A DNA stretch of 14,296 bases, taken from NCBI GenBank assembly GCA_964469815.1, contig CAYXZC010000048.1, forward strand, positions 1 to 14,296. The letters are read 5' to 3'. Each line of letters begins with the position of its first letter. The first letter of the stretch is position 1. Below are positions 6,745 to 12,029 of this stretch, one piece after another. A model generated the notes under the pieces. That model saw only the letters and a program-made list of their open reading frames with translations, was not told where the DNA came from and ran no database searches. The stretch is from MGBC163016 sp964469815 (lineage in GTDB: Bacteria > Actinomycetota > Coriobacteriia > Coriobacteriales > Eggerthellaceae). Both the position numbers and the translations under genes were made by a program.

Positions 6745-8118
6745 ATGGAATACTTAGGCATCGAATACGACATCAAGAACACCCCTGTGCTCGATGAGGG
6801 ATTCATTCCCTTCGGAGTTTGGATGCGCGAGTACCTAAAGGAAGCTCATATCCCGGTCTCGATCGCTGTCGAGCGCGAATGCGGCCTCATCTCCGTTCGC
6901 GACACCTTCATCCGTGGAGGCGAATTCTCGGAAGCTGATTATCGCTATATCGAACGCTTCGTCAAATTCGAGCTTTGGAGCATAGGCGGATTCCGCGTTT
7001 ACATCTGCGGTTGCGATGAGATCGCTGCCAAGCTTGCCAAAGCCTATTCACCAGACGGAGCACGCGCCTTCGATTACGAGTTCGTCGGCGATGTTTACGA
7101 GAAGCCGCTCGAGATACTGGCGGTTTCGCGCGAGGACTTCCCTTCTGCACATGAAGCGGCAAAGCAGATCGGTGGCCACATGGATGGATGCCGCATCGGA
7201 TTCGATGCGGGAGGCTCGGATCGCAAGGTCTCTGCGGTCATCGATGGTGAACCGGTGTACTCCGAGGAGGTCGTGTGGTATCCGAAGGTAACGGAGGATC
7301 CTGAATACCATTTCAACGAGATCGTCACCGCATTCAAGACCGCTGCATCCAAGATGCCGCGTGTGGATGCGATAGGCGTATCCTCTGCCGGAACCTTCGT
7401 GGGGAATTCCCCTATGGTGGCTTCTTTGTTCATCAAAGTGCCGCGTGATCGCCGCGAGGAGGTCAAGAGCATCTACGACAGAGCCGGTGCAGAGATCGGT
7501 GATGTGCCCCTCGTTGTTGCAAATGACGGAGATGTCACTGCCCTTGCAGGTTTCATGAGCACAGGCAAAGGCGATATTCTGGGCATCGCAATGGGAACAT
7601 CCGAAGCCGTGGGATATGTGAATGCCGAGGGCAATGTGCTCGGATGGATCAATGAGCTCGCATTCGCTCCCGTTGACCTTTCCGAAAGAGCCATGCAGGA
7701 CGAATGGTCGACCGATTTCGGGGTCGGATGCAAGTATTTCAGCCAAGATGCCGTCATCAAGCTGGCACCTGCTGCGAACATAATCCTCGATCCTGAGGAC
7801 ACACCTGCAGAGAAGCTGAAGGTCGTACAGGCTTTGGCCAACGAAGGAAACGAGGATGCGCTTGACATCTATCGCTCCATCGGATGCTATCTTGCACATA
7901 CGCTCGTGCTCTACAGCACCTTCTATGAGATAGAGACCCTGCTCGTGCTTGGACGAGTGGCATCGGGTGCAGGTGGAGACCTGTTGATCAGCGAATGCAA
8001 TCGTATCCTTGCTGAAGAGTATCCTGAATTGGCTTCCAAGATCGACGTGACGCTTCCTGATGAGAAGATGCGGCGCGTAGGCCAATCCGTTGCTGCGGCA
8101 TCATTGCCAGAACTGTGA
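6745..8118 (+). CDS. ROK-like sugar kinase with N-terminal extension
   Basis: 457 residues; classical ROK kinases have about 290-320. Residues 150-457 form an actin-like sugar-kinase fold: phosphate-1 loop IGFDAGGSDRK (151-161), GVSSAGTF (211-218), the candidate catalytic Asp in VVANDGDVTALAG (257-269, D261), phosphate-2 loop GIAMGTSEAVG (280-290), and a C-terminal adenosine-type segment LGRVASGAGG (402-411). The usual ROK zinc signature (CxCGxxGCxE) is absent; the corresponding area reads ELAFAPVDLSE. Residues 1-148 are an extra mixed alpha/beta domain, including AVERECGLISVRDTFIRGG (41-59), that I cannot assign. I recall similar full-length proteins in anaerobic Firmicutes, so the extension appears to be part of the family. 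ATG abuts the epimerase stop, with AGGAGA 4 nt upstream. A role as GlcNAc or ManNAc kinase is inference from context. Confidence 0.8.
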   Translation: MEYLGIEYDIKNTPVLDEGFIPFGVWMREYLKEAHIPVSIAVERECGLISVRDTFIRGGEFSEADYRYIERFVKFELWSIGGFRVYICGCDEIAAKLAKAYSPDGARAFDYEFVGDVYEKPLEILAVSREDFPSAHEAAKQIGGHMDGCRIGFDAGGSDRKVSAVIDGEPVYSEEVVWYPKVTEDPEYHFNEIVTAFKTAASKMPRVDAIGVSSAGTFVGNSPMVASLFIKVPRDRREEVKSIYDRAGAEIGDVPLVVANDGDVTALAGFMSTGKGDILGIAMGTSEAVGYVNAEGNVLGWINELAFAPVDLSERAMQDEWSTDFGVGCKYFSQDAVIKLAPAANIILDPEDTPAEKLKVVQALANEGNEDALDIYRSIGCYLAHTLVLYSTFYEIETLLVLGRVASGAGGDLLISECNRILAEEYPELASKIDVTLPDEKMRRVGQSVAAASLPEL

Positions 8119-8120
8119 AA

Positions 8121-8152
8121 GGTTCTGCTGGTTTAGAACAGCTAGCAGAACC
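8121..8152 (+). terminator. Hairpin just after the ROK-like gene
   Basis: GGTTCTGCT (8121-8129) pairs perfectly with AGCAGAACC (8144-8152) around a 14-nt loop, beginning 2 nt after the TGA. No T-tract follows, so it is not a textbook intrinsic terminator. It may protect the 3' end of the mRNA or act together with the next stem. Confidence 0.4.
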
Positions 8153-8188
8153 GCATAGTCCTGGAGAAATGCAGTTAGGATATACCGG

Positions 8189-8258
8189 ATGAAAAAGATC
8201 TAGAAGATTACGTTCAGAAGCTCCGCAGCCTTCGCTCCACCTTCTAGATCTTTTTCAT
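8189..8258. terminator. 18-bp inverted repeat, likely bidirectional terminator
   Basis: ATGAAAAAGATCTAGAAG (8189-8206) is perfectly complementary to CTTCTAGATCTTTTTCAT (8241-8258), with a 34-nt loop. On either strand the 3' arm carries a run of five T, as in bidirectional terminators between convergent genes. The loop contains a small GAAG/CTTC hairpin (8217-8233). The stem is AT-rich and the loop long, so efficiency is uncertain. Confidence 0.55.
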
Positions 8259-8304
8259 AACGCATCTATCAAGAATAAAACAATCAAATACCCATGTATC
8301 TTTT

Positions 8305-9459
8305 TTAACGGATGAGCTTGCCACGCAAGATCACATGCTTTGGCTCGAGCGTTTCCTTGTCGATCAATACGACATTGGCGATGTGCCCCACCTCAAGTGA
8401 ACCATATGATTCACCGATCCCAAGAGCCCTGGCGGGATTTGCGGTTGCAGCTTTGATGGCACTTATGAGCGGGATATCCATATCGTGCACAGCGACGTAG
8501 AAGCAGCGCATGAGATCGCTCACAGAACCGGCCAAAGCACCGTTTTCGATCCTGGCCTCATACCCTTTGACCTCGACATCCTGTCCGCCTAGGTCATAGA
8601 TCCCATCATCAAGCCCGGCAGCCCTCAATGTGTCGCTGACCAGGATCATCCTATCATCGCCGAAGATATTGAATGCAAGGCGCACCATCGCCGGATGAAT
8701 GTGGATGCCATCGGCGATTATCTCAGCAGTGACGTTATCCCTTTCCGCTGCAGCCGGGATAGGGCCAGGTTTCCTGTGATGCATGGGATCCATAGCGTTA
8801 TAAAGATGCGTGATATGCTTGGCGCCTAGATCGAAAGCATGCGCAGCGATGTCGTAATCGGTGCATGTATGGGCAACAGAGATGCGCACCTTATCCCCCA
8901 GCTTCTCGATGAACTCATCAGCACCTTTTTCCTCAGGAGCGATATCGACTATCTTGATCAGACCGCCGGATGCTTCCTGAAGGGATTCGAACTCGCTGGC
9001 ATCAGGAATGCGAACATGGTCGGGATTCTGGGCTCCGATCTTTGAAGGCGAGATATATGGGCCTTCCATGTTTATGCCCACAAGGTCAGCCTCGCCATCT
9101 TCAGGGATGAAGTCTGCAGCCGATACGACTGCATCCATCAGCTGTTCGTGCGATATGGTCATGGTCGCGGGACAGATAGCCGTTACACCCCTTGATGCCT
9201 CATATCGCGCCATCCTGTGAAGACCCTCTATATCGCCATCGCTCATGTCCGCGCCATCTGCGCCATGAAAGTGCAGATCGATAAGACCCGGGATGACATA
9301 GCAGCCGGATGCATCGATCACATCGCCTTCGGATGTGGAGACATCGCTTATGATCTGCTTACCGGAAATGATCAGATCGCCCTTTGTGAAAGACTCACCA
9401 TGGAAAACCTCGCCGTTCGCGATCTTTCCGACTTGTCTGCATACACCTGTATCCGCCAT
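8305..9459 (-). CDS. nagA: N-acetylglucosamine-6-phosphate deacetylase
   Basis: A 384-residue cytosolic amidohydrolase that removes acetate from GlcNAc-6-P to give glucosamine-6-P, for glycolysis (through NagB) or cell-wall precursor synthesis. Amidohydrolase and NagA marks, in order: PGLIDLHFHGADG (57-69, with the HxH pair H63/H65), GVTAICPATMT (91-101), metal ligand E132 in NMEGPYI, H197 in VAHTCTD, H218 in THLYNAM, substrate-binding ADGIHIHP (249-256), and catalytic Asp D276 in LVSDTLRAAG. Length is normal for the family. The start is ATG at 9457-9459 with AAAGGA about 10 nt upstream. It lies 117 nt downstream of ruvB on the same strand, so readthrough or its own promoter is possible. It converges on the epimerase/ROK operon, with which it makes metabolic sense. 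An 11-bp inverted repeat lies in its upstream region. Confidence 0.96.
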   Translation of the reverse strand: MADTGVCRQVGKIANGEVFHGESFTKGDLIISGKQIISDVSTSEGDVIDASGCYVIPGLIDLHFHGADGADMSDGDIEGLHRMARYEASRGVTAICPATMTISHEQLMDAVVSAADFIPEDGEADLVGINMEGPYISPSKIGAQNPDHVRIPDASEFESLQEASGGLIKIVDIAPEEKGADEFIEKLGDKVRISVAHTCTDYDIAAHAFDLGAKHITHLYNAMDPMHHRKPGPIPAAAERDNVTAEIIADGIHIHPAMVRLAFNIFGDDRMILVSDTLRAAGLDDGIYDLGGQDVEVKGYEARIENGALAGSVSDLMRCFYVAVHDMDIPLISAIKAATANPARALGIGESYGSLEVGHIANVVLIDKETLEPKHVILRGKLIR

Positions 9460-9499
9460 CTTCTACAGTCCTTTCCATGAGATCCGAATCCTCAAACCA

Positions 9500-9572
9500 G
9501 CTTGGGATGCGAACGAAAGATGAAACACGATGCGCCAACGATATGAATATTAGCCCTTTAAGCATCCCAAGC
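9500..9572. repeat. 11-bp inverted repeat upstream of nagA
   Basis: GCTTGGGATGC (9500-9510) and GCATCCCAAGC (9562-9572) are exact reverse complements separated by 51 nt, nearly filling the ruvB-nagA gap. The arms could be paired operator half-sites for a repressor that loops DNA, or a hairpin in readthrough mRNA. No convincing -35/-10 pair was found here, although TAATAT lies between the arms on the minus strand. Neither arm is followed by a T-tract. Confidence 0.5.
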
Positions 9573-9576
9573 GTAT

Positions 9577-10686
9577 CTAAACCTGCATCTTTAACTGATC
9601 CGTTACAGCTTCAGGAGGCGTGAGTCCTAGATGCTTCCACGCATTGGCTGTAGCCTGCCTGCCCTTCGGGGTCTTTATAAGAAGACCCGACTGCATCAGG
9701 TAGGGCTCATACACATCTTCCAGCGTGTCGGCCTCCTCCGAGAGAGCTGACGCCATGGTGGTAAGCCCTACAGGCCGTCCAGAGAACTGCACGCACAAAA
9801 GCTCGAGTATCTTGTTGTCCATGGCATCCAACCCAAGGCTGTCCACCTCGAAGAAGGTCAATGCCTTCGAAGCCACATCCTTAGTGATGGAGCCTTCCGC
9901 ACGCACTTGCGCCCAATCGCGTACACGCTTGAGCATCCTGTTGGCAAGACGTGGGGTTCCTCGAGAGCGCATGGCTATCTCATGAGCCCCTTCCCGGTCT
10001 ATGTCTATTCCCAATATCTCGGATGATCTCAAAACGATGTCGGATAGCTCTTCCGAGGTGTAGTATTGCAACCTGAAGGCGATGCCGAACCTATCCCGCA
10101 AAGGACCTGTGAGAAGACCGGTCCTCGTGGTCGCACCGATGAGGGTGAACTTGGGCAGATCCAACCTGATAGAACGAGCCGCCGGTCCCTTGCCGACCAC
10201 GATATCCAAGGAGAAATCCTCAAGAGCCGGATAGAGAACCTCTTCGACCATCCGGTTCATTCGATGGATCTCATCTATGAAAAGGACGTCTCCCTCATCA
10301 AGGTTGGTGAGGATGGCTGCAAGATCACCGGTTCGCTCGATAGCAGGACCTGACGTGGTCTTGATGTTGGTTCCCAGCTCATTTGCCACTACTGTGGCAA
10401 GAGTGGTCTTCCCCAATCCCGGAGGGCCTGAGAAAAGGATATGATCCGCAACATCATGGCGTTCCTTGGCTGCTTGGATGAGGATGGAAAGCGATTCCTT
10501 AACGCGGGTCTGCCCTAAATAGTCGCACAAACGGCGCGGACGCAAGGATCTGTCGATGACAAGATCCTCCTCGTTCAATTCCGGAGCCAGCGCACGCGAA
10601 GAGCCTTGCAATCCGGTGTTCACCGCATCGGCTTGCGCGCCCTGCGCCTCGAACACCAATCCCTCTATTTCCGATCCGTTATCCAA
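9577..10686 (-). CDS. ruvB: Holliday junction branch migration ATPase RuvB
   Basis: A 369-residue AAA+ motor that with RuvA drives branch migration of Holliday junctions. Marks: conserved N-block LRPRRLCDYLGQ (48-59), Walker A GPPGLGKTT (87-95), Walker B VLFIDEIH (134-141), sensor 1 GATTRTG (184-190), arginine-finger region LRDRFG (196-201), sensor 2 RGTPRLANR (242-250), and the C-terminal winged helix with FSGRPVGLTT (301-310). Residues 1-36 are a variable tail before the conserved ELNEEDLVIDRSLRP. The start is TTG at 10684-10686, with GGAGGG 3 nt upstream; spacing is tight, but no ATG or GTG lies nearby in frame. The gap to the ruvA stop is 35 nt, consistent with one ruvCAB transcript. Confidence 0.97.
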   Translation of the reverse strand: MDNGSEIEGLVFEAQGAQADAVNTGLQGSSRALAPELNEEDLVIDRSLRPRRLCDYLGQTRVKESLSILIQAAKERHDVADHILFSGPPGLGKTTLATVVANELGTNIKTTSGPAIERTGDLAAILTNLDEGDVLFIDEIHRMNRMVEEVLYPALEDFSLDIVVGKGPAARSIRLDLPKFTLIGATTRTGLLTGPLRDRFGIAFRLQYYTSEELSDIVLRSSEILGIDIDREGAHEIAMRSRGTPRLANRMLKRVRDWAQVRAEGSITKDVASKALTFFEVDSLGLDAMDNKILELLCVQFSGRPVGLTTMASALSEEADTLEDVYEPYLMQSGLLIKTPKGRQATANAWKHLGLTPPEAVTDQLKMQV

Positions 10687-10721
10687 GATCCCTCCGCAAT
10701 GAGCAAAATACGGATCATGCC

Positions 10722-11312
10722 CTATGATCCAAGCTTCTTCAGCGCATATTGTAGCAACTCCGATTCATCCAGACCCGCAGGAGCCTTCACCAATGCTGCA
10801 CTGCATTCCGCATCAGTGAATCCCATCGAGAGCAATGCGCTTCTGACAAGAGCCTTCACATCCGAGGCCGTAACATCCGATCCGGATGCCGAGACAGCGA
10901 TCGTATCCTCATCGGATAGCCTGTCCTTCAATTCCAAGATGATGCGCTGCGCGCTCTTCTTCCCCACACCCGGGATCTTGGAGACCCTGGAGACATCTTG
11001 TGCAGTGATGGCTGAAAGGAGCTCTTTCGCATCGAACGTTGACAGAGCAGCAAGAGCGATCTTGGGTCCGATACCACTGACGCTGATGAGGCTCTTGAAC
11101 ATCTCCTCCTCATCGCTGGACAAGAAACCATAGAGAGAGAAACCCGAATCACTGACATTGAGATATGTATGCACCGAGACCTTGGAACCCACTTCAGGCA
11201 GAAGGGATAAGGACACAGAGGGCATGTTCACCTCGAAGCCAACACCGGATACATCGATGTAGGCGCAGGTCTGGTTCTTGCCTGCCAATACCCCGTTCAA
11301 AAAGGAGATCAT
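10722..11312 (-). CDS. ruvA: Holliday junction DNA-binding protein RuvA
   Basis: A 196-residue protein that binds four-way junctions as a tetramer and targets RuvB to them. Residues 1-63 are the OB-fold (MISFLNGVLAGKNQ, GVGFEVNMP). Two helix-hairpin-helix motifs follow: LISVSGIGPKIALAAL (75-90) and VSKIPGVGKKSAQRIILELK (110-129). Residues 148-195 are domain III, which contacts RuvB. The acidic pin, E55-D56 in E. coli, reads VSDS here (53-56), so only one acidic residue remains. The ATG overlaps the ruvC stop as ATGA (11309-11312), a classic translational coupling. Length is normal for the family (about 200). Confidence 0.97.
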   Translation of the reverse strand: MISFLNGVLAGKNQTCAYIDVSGVGFEVNMPSVSLSLLPEVGSKVSVHTYLNVSDSGFSLYGFLSSDEEEMFKSLISVSGIGPKIALAALSTFDAKELLSAITAQDVSRVSKIPGVGKKSAQRIILELKDRLSDEDTIAVSASGSDVTASDVKALVRSALLSMGFTDAECSAALVKAPAGLDESELLQYALKKLGS

Positions 11313-11893
11313 CTCAAAACCTCGGTTCCATCCACAGCAGCGCGCCGCGATCTATCCCTTTCGAGCGCGCTTCTTATCATCTTATCCAACCGAGAGGCGT
11401 TGTGCCCCACACCTATGCAAGATGTGTAGCAAATAGCCGCAGCAAGCGCATCTGCGGCATGATCGGGTTTGGGAATGTCCTTCAGCCCAAGATGCTGTTT
11501 CACCATATACTGCATCTGATGCTTTTCCGCCGAACCCGTTCCAGCGATGGCGAGCTTTATCTGCGATGGGGAGAATTCGCCCACCGAAAGGGAGCGCTCT
11601 GCGCATGCAACGAGCGCAGCACCCCTGGCCTGCCCGGTGGCGAAGGCCGATGTGGCATTATCCCCGAACCATACCGTCTCTATTCCTACGCTCGTTGGTT
11701 CGTATCTTGCTATCACCGCACGTATCTGGTCATAGATCTTGTACAACCTAGTGGACAGTTCGGAATCTGAGGGGGTTGATACGCATCCATAGGCCACACA
11801 GGCATACCTGTTCTTGCATACGTTTATGACACCCCAGCCGGTATTCGCAAGGCCGGGATCTATTCCCAATATGACATGAGAGGTGTTATCCAA
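11309..11893 (-). CDS. ruvC: Crossover junction endodeoxyribonuclease RuvC
   Basis: A 194-residue RNase H-fold resolvase that nicks Holliday junctions symmetrically after branch migration by RuvAB. Visible active-site blocks: ILGIDPGLANTGWGV (8-22, D12), GIETVWFGDNATSAFATG (70-87, E72), IAGTGSAEK (116-124), and KPDHAADALAAAI (142-154, H145 and D148). H145 takes the position of E. coli D138; Thermus RuvC also has His there, so activity is expected. Residues 160-194 are a longer, basic C-terminal tail. The start is TTG at 11891-11893 with GGAAGG 6 nt upstream. It is first of ruvC-ruvA-ruvB. The AT-rich 11894-11994 stretch must hold its promoter, but TATAAA and TATCAT -10 candidates there lack good -35 partners. 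Confidence 0.97.
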   Translation of the reverse strand: MDNTSHVILGIDPGLANTGWGVINVCKNRYACVAYGCVSTPSDSELSTRLYKIYDQIRAVIARYEPTSVGIETVWFGDNATSAFATGQARGAALVACAERSLSVGEFSPSQIKLAIAGTGSAEKHQMQYMVKQHLGLKDIPKPDHAADALAAAICYTSCIGVGHNASRLDKMIRSALERDRSRRAAVDGTEVLR

Positions 11894-11994
11894 AGCGAAC
11901 CTTCCATCATCTTTCGTTCAATGATACCAGAACATTTGTTTTATATGATCGAAAGCTCGTTATTTATGATCTTTTCATCTGAACGATAGCTAGC

Positions 11995-12020
11995 AAAAGG
12001 CCTCCTTTCGGAGGCCTTTT
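11995..12020. terminator. Strong bidirectional intrinsic terminator after nifJ
   Basis: AAAAGGCCTCC (11995-12005), loop TTTC, GGAGGCCTTTT (12010-12020): an 11-bp perfect stem with a GC-rich core, a 4-nt loop, and a T-run on either strand. It lies 9 nt beyond the nifJ stop on the minus strand and should isolate nifJ transcription from ruvCAB. Confidence 0.93.
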
Positions 12021-12029
12021 GATCTGCTG

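Larger units (their letters stand above)
8119..8304. other. Convergent intergenic region with two inverted repeats
   Basis: 186 bases between the ROK-like gene (rightward) and nagA (leftward). It contains a 9-bp hairpin starting 2 nt after the ROK stop codon and a longer 18-bp stem, listed separately. No open reading frame or RNA gene was recognised. The 8259-8304 part is AT-rich and has no further structure I can support. Confidence 0.7.

Noticed and set aside
7048..8085. 345-codon minus-strand open frame
   Set aside because: Antisense to the ROK-like kinase, whose plus-strand reading has ATP-binding loops and a well-placed SD.
11894..11994. Promoter for ruvC
   Set aside because: TATAAA and TATCAT are present, but no -35 hexamer sits at acceptable spacing, so no specific promoter is called.
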